From NCBI RefSeq assembly GCF_004519295.1, contig NZ_SOZH01000008.1:248001-312000 (forward strand): a DNA stretch of 64,000 nt. The letters are read 5' to 3'. A program made the translations under genes and the position numbers. Below, piece after piece: positions 1 to 6,852 of this stretch. Under the pieces are notes generated by a model, which saw only the letters and a program-made list of their open reading frames with translations, ran no database searches and was not told where the DNA came from. Numbering within the stretch: the first letter of the stretch is position 1; the number at the start of each line of letters is the position of its first letter. Source of the DNA: Cellulosimicrobium funkei (GTDB lineage: Bacteria > Actinomycetota > Actinomycetes > Actinomycetales > Cellulomonadaceae).

Positions 1-2294
1 TCGTGCTCGTCGCGGCCGACGGCACCGCCGTCGTGACCACGGGCCCGCCGAGCACGGCGTTCTCCGTCGACCCGGAGGACCCGAGCCTCACGCTGCTCGA
101 CGGCGCGTGGCCCGGCGCGGGCGAGATCGTCCTGGAGCAGAGCGCGGCCGAGACCGCTGACCTCGCCACGGGCGACGAGACCACGGTCGTGCTCGGCGGG
201 GAGCCGCGCCCCGTGACCGTGTCCGGCGTGTTCGGCATCGAGGCCGCCGCCGCGGGTGCGGTCCTCGTCGGGATCGACGGCGACACGGCGCGCGAGGTCT
301 ACGCGCCCGACGGGCTGGTGCCCCAGATCGCGGTCTGGGCGGACGCGAGCGGACCGGTGGACGAGGACGCCCTCGCGGACCGCGTCGCGTCGGTCCTCCC
401 GTCCGGCGCGGAGGCCGTCACGGGCGAGCAGGCGCGCGCCGAGGCGAGCGAGGCGGTCGAGGAGGTGCTCGGGTTCGTCGAGACCTTCCTGCTCGTGTTC
501 GCCGCCATCGCGCTGTTCGTCGGCGCGTTCATCATCGCCAACACGTTCGCGATGTCGGTGCGCGAGCGTCTGCGCGAGCTCGCGCTCCTGCGCGCGCTCG
601 GCGCGTCGCCGGGCCAGGTGTTCGCGTCGGTCCTCGTCCAGGCGCTCGTCGTCGGGCTCGTGGGTGGTGGGCTCGGCGTGCTCGCCGGGGCCGGGCTGGT
701 GCGGGTCATCCGGTGGGGGCTCGCGCTCGCCGGCTTCGAGTTCTCCGGCCGGGTCCCGCTCGGGACCTCGCAGGTCGTGGCCGCCGTCGCGCTCGGGGCG
801 GTCGTCAGCGTCCTCGCGGCCGTGCTGCCCGCGCGGCGGGCCGCCGCGATCCCGCCCGTGCAGGCGATGCGCGACGACGTCGCGCCCGACCGCGGCACCG
901 GGCTGCGGGCGGTGGGCGGGGTGGTCGTCGTCGCGGCGGGCGCCGGTGTGCTGTGGCTCGCCGCGTACCTGGGGTCCTCCGTCGTGGACGCGCCGACCGG
1001 CTGGGCCTGGGTCGACGACCTGAGCCCCCGCCTGCTCCTCGGCGTCGGGGCCGGGCTCGTGCTCGTGGGCGTGCTCGTCGGGTCGCCGGCCGTCGCGCGC
1101 GGCGTGCTCGCGGTGCTCGCGTGGCCTCTCGTCGTCGCGCTGCGCCCGCTCGGCCGCCTCGCGCGCGGCAACGTCACGCGCAACCCCCGCCGCACCGCGA
1201 GCACCGCGGGAGCCCTGCTCATCGGCATGGCGCTCGTGTCGGTCACGGGCGTCATCGCCGCCTCGACCCAGGCGTCGGTGCGGAGCATCGTCGAGAACGA
1301 GGTGCGGGCCGACCTGGTGGTCGACTCCGCGACGCTCGTCGTGCCCGAGGGCGCGGTCGAGGCCGTCACCGCGACGCCGGGCGCCGCGGTCGTGGACACG
1401 GTGCGGCTCGGGTCGGCGTCGGTCGCCACGGTCGGCGGCACGGACGACGGACCGCGCGGGACCGACGTCGCGGGCGTGCCCGCCGGGTTCTTCGACACCG
1501 CGCTCGAACCCGTGACGCTCGCCGGGGACCCGACGGCCACGCTCGAGGACGGGGACGTCGTCGTGCACCGGCGCACCGCGCGCGAGCGCGGCTGGGAGGT
1601 GGGCGACACGCTGCGGCTCGGCGAGGGCGACTCCGCCGTCGAGGCGCGCGTGGGCGCGGTGATCGACAGCCAGCTCGTGGGGACCGGCGTCCTGGTGCGC
1701 GACGACGTGTTCGACGCCGTCGTGCCGGCCGCCCAGGCGAGCGTGCGGATCGTCTACGTGTCGGCGGCCGCCGGCGCGAGCCCCGCCGACGTGAAGGAGC
1801 TGCGCACCGCCCTGACGTCGGCGGTCGAGCCGTTCCTCGTCGTGACGGTGCTCGACCGGGAGCAGACCGCGTCCGCGTTCGCCGACCAGGTGAACCAGGT
1901 GCTCGTCATCCTCTACGCCCTGCTCGCGCTGTCGATCGTCATCGCGCTGCTCGGCATCGTCAACACGCTCGCGCTGTCGATCATCGAGCGCACGCGCGAG
2001 ATCGGGCTGCTGCGCGCCGTCGGGCTGGGACGCCTCCAGCTCGCGGGGGTCATCGCGATCGAGTCGGTGCTCACCGCCGTCTACGGGACGGTGCTCGGCG
2101 TCGCGACGGGCATCGGTATCGGCGCCGCCCTGCCGGGCGTGCTCGCCGACGAGGGGCTGAGCACGCTCGCCGTGCCGTGGGGCCAGGTGCTCGCGATCCT
2201 CGGCGTCGCCGTCGTCATCGGGCTCGTCGCGAGCGTCTGGCCCGCGATCCGCGCCGCCCGCCTCCCGGTCCTCGACGCGGTGACCGTCGACTGA
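1..2294 (+). CDS. ABC transporter permease, FtsX/MacB type (5' end outside window)
   Basis: The reading frame is open from the first base and lacks the usual N-terminal membrane helix, so the gene begins upstream of the window; about 763 residues are visible. They hold a MacB-like periplasmic core, a FtsX bundle of helices near residues 155-285, a central pair of helices, a second extracytoplasmic domain and a final FtsX bundle near 630-755. This duplicated FtsX layout is typical of permeases of ABC exporters for lipoproteins, peptides or drugs. Both FtsX units end in the familiar 'REIGLLRA' or 'LRELALLRA' motif, which contacts the ATPase. The ATPase gene is presumably upstream and not visible. 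Substrate cannot be told. Confidence 0.9.
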   Translation, partial: VLVAADGTAVVTTGPPSTAFSVDPEDPSLTLLDGAWPGAGEIVLEQSAAETADLATGDETTVVLGGEPRPVTVSGVFGIEAAAAGAVLVGIDGDTAREVYAPDGLVPQIAVWADASGPVDEDALADRVASVLPSGAEAVTGEQARAEASEAVEEVLGFVETFLLVFAAIALFVGAFIIANTFAMSVRERLRELALLRALGASPGQVFASVLVQALVVGLVGGGLGVLAGAGLVRVIRWGLALAGFEFSGRVPLGTSQVVAAVALGAVVSVLAAVLPARRAAAIPPVQAMRDDVAPDRGTGLRAVGGVVVVAAGAGVLWLAAYLGSSVVDAPTGWAWVDDLSPRLLLGVGAGLVLVGVLVGSPAVARGVLAVLAWPLVVALRPLGRLARGNVTRNPRRTASTAGALLIGMALVSVTGVIAASTQASVRSIVENEVRADLVVDSATLVVPEGAVEAVTATPGAAVVDTVRLGSASVATVGGTDDGPRGTDVAGVPAGFFDTALEPVTLAGDPTATLEDGDVVVHRRTARERGWEVGDTLRLGEGDSAVEARVGAVIDSQLVGTGVLVRDDVFDAVVPAAQASVRIVYVSAAAGASPADVKELRTALTSAVEPFLVVTVLDREQTASAFADQVNQVLVILYALLALSIVIALLGIVNTLALSIIERTREIGLLRAVGLGRLQLAGVIAIESVLTAVYGTVLGVATGIGIGAALPGVLADEGLSTLAVPWGQVLAILGVAVVIGLVASVWPAIRAARLPVLDAVTVD

Positions 2295-2309
2295 CACCCC
2301 GTCTCCCGC

Positions 2310-2366
2310 TGAGTGCGTGAACTCGTCGCGTCCCGGAGGCCCCGGCGCGACTGTTTCACGCACTCA
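2310..2366. terminator. Bidirectional hairpin between convergent genes
   Basis: TGAGTGCGTGAA at 2310-2321 is exactly complementary to 2355-2366. After a 3-nt mismatch the stem resumes with GTCGCG. The element sits between the ABC permease end (2294) and the MFS stop codon (2364-2366), which is the last part of the right arm. It has no T-run, as is common in high-GC actinobacteria. A shared terminator is the simplest reading. Confidence 0.65.
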
Positions 2367-3647
2367 CGGGACCGGGAGGGGGGCCGGGGCCGGGGTGCGG
2401 TAGCGGCGCAGCGGGGCGTTGCTCCACGCGACGAGCCCGACGACGGCGCTCGCCACCAGCCCGCCCGCCACCAGCGCGACGGGCGCGGACGTCAGCGACG
2501 CGAGCACTCCCCCGCGGAAGTTCCCGACCTCGGGGCCGGCGACGCCCACGACGTGCTCGACCGAGGACACGCGGCCGCGGAACTCGTCGGGTGTCTCGAG
2601 CTGCACCAGCGCGCCGCGCGTCACGACCGACACCGTGTCCGCCGCACCGGCGACCGCCAGGCACGCGAGGGCGAGCCACAGCGGCCCCGCGAGCCCGAAC
2701 CCGGCGAGCGCGACGCCCCACGTCGCCGCCGCGGCGAGCTGCAGCGCGCCCGAGCGCGTCGCCCGCGTCACGGCCCCGGAGAGCAGGCCCGCGCCGATCC
2801 CTCCCACCGCGACCGCCGAGAGGAACAGGCCGAGGGTGCGGGGGTCGCCGTCGAACCGGATGTCGTTGACGAGCGGGAACAGCGAGATCGGCATGGCGAG
2901 CACGGTCGCCGCGACGTCCGTCGCGAACGCGCCGCGCAGCGTCGGCTTGCGCCACACGATCGACCACCCGCCCGCGGCCGCCCGACGGCGCGGCGCGGGC
3001 CCGGGCGGCGCGGCGGCCGGGCCCGTCGTGGCCGAGGGACCGACGGGGAGCGGGGGCAGGGGCGGGAGGCGCACGAGCCCGAGCAGTGCGACGACGGCCG
3101 CCACCGCCTGGAGGCCGTAGGCCGCGGGCAGGTCCCAGCGCGCCAGGACCAGGCCGGCGAGCGCGGGCCCGACCAGCATGGCCACCTGGAACGCGAGGTT
3201 CTGCAGCGCGAGACCCGCGGCGACCTGGTCGGGCGGCAGCAGCCGGGGCGGCACCGTCCGGCGCGCCGGCGAGCCGAGCGCGTTGCACGCCGCGCCGGCG
3301 GCGACGAGCCCGAGCAGGAGCCACACCGACCGGTTCCCCGCGAGCGCCTGCGCGGCGAGACCAGCAGCGGAGAGCACCTGCCCGACCGCGGCGAGGCGCA
3401 TGAGGGTGCGCCGGTCGTGGACGTCGGCGAGGTGCCCGCCCACCAGGCCGAGCGTCAGGAGCGGGACCGCCGTGGCGAGGCCGATCGTGCCGGTCCACAG
3501 CGGGCTGCGGGTGAGCTCCCAGACCTGGAGCAGCACCGCGACGTTCGCGATCTGGAACCCGAGGCCGCCCACGGCGGACCCGGCCCACAGGTCGCGGTAC
3601 GCGCGGCTCGCGCGCAGCGGCCGCAGGTCGAGGACGTGGTCGCGCAC
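2364..3647 (-). CDS. MFS transporter (putative exporter)
   Basis: A 427-residue integral membrane protein with about twelve hydrophobic helices and a MFS loop 'GGHLADVHDRRTLMR' after helix 2, resembling the MFS_3/enterobactin-exporter-like group. A proline/arginine-rich central loop separates the two six-helix halves near residues 195-225. The GTG start lies one base after the TGA of the upstream marR gene (TGAGGTG), so the two are co-transcribed and probably translationally coupled. A MarR/MFS pair is the usual arrangement for a drug- or metabolite-inducible efflux pump; the inducer and substrate are unknown. Confidence 0.88.
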   Translation of the reverse strand: MRDHVLDLRPLRASRAYRDLWAGSAVGGLGFQIANVAVLLQVWELTRSPLWTGTIGLATAVPLLTLGLVGGHLADVHDRRTLMRLAAVGQVLSAAGLAAQALAGNRSVWLLLGLVAAGAACNALGSPARRTVPPRLLPPDQVAAGLALQNLAFQVAMLVGPALAGLVLARWDLPAAYGLQAVAAVVALLGLVRLPPLPPLPVGPSATTGPAAAPPGPAPRRRAAAGGWSIVWRKPTLRGAFATDVAATVLAMPISLFPLVNDIRFDGDPRTLGLFLSAVAVGGIGAGLLSGAVTRATRSGALQLAAAATWGVALAGFGLAGPLWLALACLAVAGAADTVSVVTRGALVQLETPDEFRGRVSSVEHVVGVAGPEVGNFRGGVLASLTSAPVALVAGGLVASAVVGLVAWSNAPLRRYRTPAPAPLPVP

Positions 3648-3648
3648 C

Positions 3649-4155
3649 TCAGCGCTCCCGCGGCGCCGGGTGGCCGGCCGCGTCGAGGCGCTCGACGAGC
3701 CGCTCGCGCAGCGAGCGACGGGCGAGCACGCGCTCCAGCTCGACGACGACCGCGCTCAGGGCGTGCGGCAGCTCGTCGTCGATCTCGGCGACGGACTCCT
3801 CGGTCGCCCGCCACTCCGCCTCGAGGAGCGGGACGAGCTCGCGCGACCGCGCCGTGAGCGCGACGCGGCGCGTGCGGGCGTCCGCGCCCGGCGCGGTCTC
3901 GACGAGGCCCTCGCGCCGCATCGCGGTGACCGTCTGGCTCATCGCCGAGTGCGTGCGGCCGAGCGAGGCGGCGAGCTCCCGGATGGTCAGGGGGCCGGTG
4001 TGCGCGAGCCGGATGAGCGGGTAGACGAACCGCGGGCGCACCCCCACGATCCCGCGGTCCGCGTAGACGGTCTCGATCTCGTCGTCGAGGCGCCGGAGCA
4101 CGGCGTGCAGGGAGTCCCACCGGCCGGGGACCGTGGTCGGGTCCGGAGAATTCAT
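3649..4155 (-). CDS. MarR family transcriptional regulator
   Basis: A 168-residue winged-helix protein. The MarR core 'LTIRELAASLGRTHSAMSQ' and 'MRREGLVETAPGADARTRR' give the recognition helix and beta-wing, near residues 58-100. Flanking helices would form the dimer interface. It is first in an operon with the MFS gene. A palindrome directly upstream overlaps the likely -10 element and abuts the ATG, so autorepression relieved by a ligand is likely. The start at 4155 is supported by a TATAAC hexamer six bases before the ATG, indicating a leaderless mRNA. Confidence 0.92.
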   Translation of the reverse strand: MNSPDPTTVPGRWDSLHAVLRRLDDEIETVYADRGIVGVRPRFVYPLIRLAHTGPLTIRELAASLGRTHSAMSQTVTAMRREGLVETAPGADARTRRVALTARSRELVPLLEAEWRATEESVAEIDDELPHALSAVVVELERVLARRSLRERLVERLDAAGHPAPRER

Positions 4156-4175
4156 AGCACTGTTATAACAGCACT
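4156..4175 (-). promoter_or_regulatory. Promoter and operator of the marR-MFS operon
   Basis: The core CTGTTATAACAG (4160-4171) is a perfect 12-bp palindrome and extends imperfectly to 20 bp. Read on the minus strand it contains TATAAC followed by six bases and the ATG, so it is both a -10 box and a probable MarR binding site. Binding would block RNA polymerase directly. Confidence 0.7.
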
Positions 4176-4212
4176 CATGCGATCGTCGGTTGCCTGCCCG
4201 GGGATGACTAGG

Positions 4213-4245
4213 TTGCCTCCCTAACTAGATAGCCGTACTGTCTAG
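4213..4245 (+). promoter_or_regulatory. Promoter and inverted-repeat operator of the PadR operon
   Basis: TTGCCT at 4213-4218 and TACTGT at 4236-4241 are separated by 17 bp, a good vegetative promoter. The -10 box is followed by seven bases and the ATG at 4249, so the transcript is probably leaderless. An imperfect inverted repeat with arms CTAGATAG and CTGTCTAG (4225-4245) covers the -10 box and is the natural PadR autorepression site. Confidence 0.65.
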
Positions 4246-4248
4246 CCC

Positions 4249-4665
4249 ATGACGTTCGACGAGCGGCTCGACCGCGAACTCCTGCGCGGCGTGCTGCCGC
4301 TGTGCGTGCTCGCGGTCGTCGCGACCCACGGCCCCACCTACGGCTACGCGATCACGCGGTCGCTCGCCGAGGCAGGCCTCGGCACCGTCAAGGGCGGCAC
4401 GCTCTACCCGCTGCTGCAGCGGCTGGAGGACGACGGCCTCGTCACGACCTCCTGGCACCAGGGCGAGCGCGGCCCGAGCCGTCGGTACTACGCCGTCACG
4501 GACCAGGGTCGCGTCGCGCTCGCCGACGCGACCTCCCGCTGGGACGCCGTGACGACGGCGGCGACCACCCTCGTCGCGGGCGCGTCCGGCGCACCCGCGC
4601 CGGACGGCGCGATCCCGGCAGACGCGCCCCCTCCCGACCCCACCCCGACAAGGACCCCCCGATGA
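4249..4665 (+). CDS. PadR family transcriptional regulator
   Basis: A 138-residue PadR-type winged helix. The signature runs 'THGPTYGYAITRSLAEAG', then 'GGTLYPLLQRLEDDGLV' and a wing with 'RRYYAVTDQGR', near residues 28-90. The C-terminus is a proline-rich tail in place of the longer dimerisation helix of PadR subfamily 1. Its stop overlaps the start of the next gene (ATGA, 4662-4665). PadR regulators paired with a small membrane protein usually control that protein or an adjacent exporter. Likely autoregulated through the inverted repeat in its promoter. Confidence 0.92.
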   Translation: MTFDERLDRELLRGVLPLCVLAVVATHGPTYGYAITRSLAEAGLGTVKGGTLYPLLQRLEDDGLVTTSWHQGERGPSRRYYAVTDQGRVALADATSRWDAVTTAATTLVAGASGAPAPDGAIPADAPPPDPTPTRTPR

Positions 4666-5399
4666 GCGACACGACCCGCTACACGATCGAGCGCCGCCAC
4701 GCGCCGCACGTCGACCCGCGCTGGGCGGAGGCGCTCCTGCTGGAGCTGCGGCTCCAGGGCGTCGCCGGAGCGCGCATCGGCGCGGTGCTCGCCGAGGTGG
4801 ACGCGCACGTCGTCGACTCCGGCGAGACCGCGCAGGAGGCGTTCGGCGACCCTGTGGCGTACGCGCGCTCGCTCGACCTGCCCGAGGACCCCGCGCAGTC
4901 GAGCTCCTCGATCGGGCGGACGGTCGCCGCCTCCGCCGTGCAGACGGTCGGGATGCTCGGCGTGCTGTGGTCGCTGCGGCCCGCGCTCGACGGCGGCGCC
5001 CTCGTCGTCCCGGCCGGGATGCTGCTCGTGCTCGTCGCCGCGCTCGCGGGCTTCGTCGGGCTGTGGCGCGCCGGCGACCGCGTGCTGCGCGCCGCGCTCG
5101 CCCACCCCGTGCTGACCGTCCTCGGGAACATGGTCGTGACGGCTGCCCTCGTGGCCGTCGCGGTCACGCTGCGCGCCCCGGTCGCGAACCTCCCCGCGGT
5201 CCCGGTCCTGGTCGCGGCCGCCGTCGCGCTCGTCGTGGGGACCGTCTGGGGCCTGCGCGAGCAGGGCTCGGGCGACCCCGTCGTCGACCCGCTCGACGAC
5301 GCACCGCACGCCCGCACCGACCGCACCGGGCGCTGGGGCGTGCTGCTCCTGCCCGCGGTGACGGTGGTGCTCGGGACGATCACGGTGCTCGTCCGCTGA
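4662..5399 (+). CDS. HAAS-type signalling-domain integral membrane protein
   Basis: A 245-residue protein. The first 70 residues are soluble and helical ('LLLELRLQGVAGARIGAVL', 'AFGDPVAYARSL'), resembling the HAAS/DUF1700 helical module that often accompanies PadR regulators. About five or six transmembrane helices follow, near residues 80-245. The start codon overlaps the padR stop by four bases, so the pair is one operon. The known pattern is that the HAAS module acts with PadR in membrane-linked signalling; its exact role here is unknown. Confidence 0.7.
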   Translation: MSDTTRYTIERRHAPHVDPRWAEALLLELRLQGVAGARIGAVLAEVDAHVVDSGETAQEAFGDPVAYARSLDLPEDPAQSSSSIGRTVAASAVQTVGMLGVLWSLRPALDGGALVVPAGMLLVLVAALAGFVGLWRAGDRVLRAALAHPVLTVLGNMVVTAALVAVAVTLRAPVANLPAVPVLVAAAVALVVGTVWGLREQGSGDPVVDPLDDAPHARTDRTGRWGVLLLPAVTVVLGTITVLVR

Positions 5400-5416
5400 G
5401 CCCGGAGGGGACCTAG

Positions 5417-5462
5417 GTCACGCGAACCGGCGTCCCGGTGGTGGTCCCCGGGGACGCGTGAC
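5417..5462. promoter_or_regulatory. Overlapping inverted repeats upstream of glycerol dehydrogenase
   Basis: GTCACGCG (5417-5424) pairs with CGCGTGAC (5455-5462), and inside it GCGTCCC (5430-5436) pairs with GGGACGC (5451-5457). The element begins 17 bp after the PadR-operon stop and about 84 bp before the gldA start. It may be the terminator of the former or an operator of the latter; sequence alone does not decide. Confidence 0.4.
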
Positions 5463-5545
5463 ACGGTGGGGATGGCCGGCGGGCACCGGCCTCGCACGGC
5501 TGCGGCGCGCCCGACGGCGACCCACCGACTCCACAGGAGGCCACG

Positions 5546-6691
5546 ATGTCCGAGGTTCCCGTCCGCACGCTCATCAGCCCGCTGCGCTACGTCCAGGCCC
5601 GCGGTGCGCTCACGCGGCTCGGCGAGTTCGTCCGACCGATCGGCACGAAGCCGCTGCTCGTCGCCGACGACGTCGTGTGGGGCATCGTCCAGGACACCGT
5701 CGCGGTGTCCTTCCAGGAGCAGGACCTCCCCCGCCACCGCACCGGGTTCGGCACCTACGCCACCGCCGCGGAGGTCGACCGGCTCGCGCGCGAGATCGAC
5801 GAGCTCGGCGCCGACGTGGTCGTCGGCATCGGCGGCGGCTCGACCATCGACGCGGTGAAGGCCGCGGGCCACCTGCGCGGCATCCGCTGGGTGTCCGTGC
5901 CGACCGTCGCGTCCACCGACGCCCCGTGCTCCGCCCTGTCCGTGATCTACACCGAGGACGGCGCGTTCGAGGAGTACCGGTTCTTCCCGCACAACCCGGA
6001 CCTCGTGCTCGTCGACACGGGCCTCGTCGCGAACGCGCCCGTCAAGTTCCTCGTCGCCGGCGTCGGCGACGCGCTCGCGACGTGGATCGAGGCGCGCGCC
6101 GTCGCCGAGGCGAACGCGTCGACCATGGCCGGCGGCCTCCCCCTCGTCACGGGCACGGCGCTCGCGCAGCTCTCGTGGGACATCCTCTGGGAGAACGCGC
6201 TGCCCGCGATCGACGCGGTGAAGAACCACCTCGTGACGCCCGCGGTCGAGAAGGTCGTCGAGGCGAACACGCTGCTGTCCGGGCTGGGCTTCGAGTCCGG
6301 CGGCCTCGCCGCGGCGCACGCGATCCACAACGGCCTCACCGCCGCGCCCCAGACGCACGGCCTCACGCACGGCCAGAAGGTGAACATCGGCTCCGTGACG
6401 CAGCTCGTCCTGGAGGGCGCGCCGACCGAGGAGATCGAGGAGTTCGTGCGCTTCACCACGCGCGTCGGCCTGCCGAACACGCTCACCGAGATCGGCCTGA
6501 CCGCCGACGACGTGCACGACCTCACGCGCGTCGCGGAGGCCGCCACCGCGGAGGGCGAGACGATCCACGCCATGCCGTTCCCCGTGCGCGTGCCGGAGCT
6601 CGTCGACGCCCTGCGCTCCATCGAGGGCTTCTCCCGCCGCGTCCGCGCCGAGGCGGGCCTCCCCGAGCCGGTCAAGCACACCGCGCACTGA
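5546..6691 (+). CDS. gldA: Glycerol dehydrogenase-like iron/zinc alcohol dehydrogenase
   Basis: A 381-residue group III metal-dependent dehydrogenase of the GldA type, oxidising glycerol to dihydroxyacetone with NAD+. Visible marks are the nucleotide-binding 'VGIGGGSTIDAVKA' near residue 92, 'VPTVASTDAPCSALS', the metal ligand Asp in 'GVGDALATW', His in 'AAHAIHNGL' and His in 'TQ/THGLTHGQKV'. The length matches the family (about 365-380). A strong Shine-Dalgarno (ACAGGAGG) precedes the ATG. The related glycerol-1-phosphate dehydrogenases share the fold, but the intact GldA motifs make glycerol the better substrate. It is transcribed alone. Confidence 0.85.
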   Translation: MSEVPVRTLISPLRYVQARGALTRLGEFVRPIGTKPLLVADDVVWGIVQDTVAVSFQEQDLPRHRTGFGTYATAAEVDRLAREIDELGADVVVGIGGGSTIDAVKAAGHLRGIRWVSVPTVASTDAPCSALSVIYTEDGAFEEYRFFPHNPDLVLVDTGLVANAPVKFLVAGVGDALATWIEARAVAEANASTMAGGLPLVTGTALAQLSWDILWENALPAIDAVKNHLVTPAVEKVVEANTLLSGLGFESGGLAAAHAIHNGLTAAPQTHGLTHGQKVNIGSVTQLVLEGAPTEEIEEFVRFTTRVGLPNTLTEIGLTADDVHDLTRVAEAATAEGETIHAMPFPVRVPELVDALRSIEGFSRRVRAEAGLPEPVKHTAH

Positions 6692-6744
6692 CCGTTCCCA
6701 CCGCCCCGGGCCCCGCCGTCGCCGGAGGGGGCCGGCCCGGGATG

Positions 6745-6828
6745 GGCCGACCAGGCGGTCCCACCCCCTCGAGCAGGTCGACCTGGCGCGTCCGGCAGCC
6801 CGGACGCGCCACGATCACCTGGTCGGCC
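6745..6828. terminator. Nested hairpins between convergent gldA and topA
   Basis: Outer arms GGCCGACCAGG (6745-6755) and its complement (6818-6828) enclose a second hairpin with a perfect 12-bp stem, TGGCGCGTCCGG at 6784-6795 with 6800-6811, and a 4-nt loop. A small palindrome CAGGTCGACCTG lies at 6774-6785. The words CCAGG/CCTGG recur in each part. It is a bidirectional terminator for two convergent genes. Confidence 0.75.
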
Positions 6829-6852
6829 GACGGCTGACGGGGCTGACCGCGG

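Noticed and set aside
2310-2366. End of an insertion sequence
   Set aside because: A single inverted repeat with a 33-nt interior, no transposase and no target duplication; its place between convergent genes fits a terminator.
5947-6681. Long antisense reading frames over gldA and many other genes
   Set aside because: They arise from GC-rich third positions of real genes, have Arg/Ser/Pro-rich composition and no recognisable domains.
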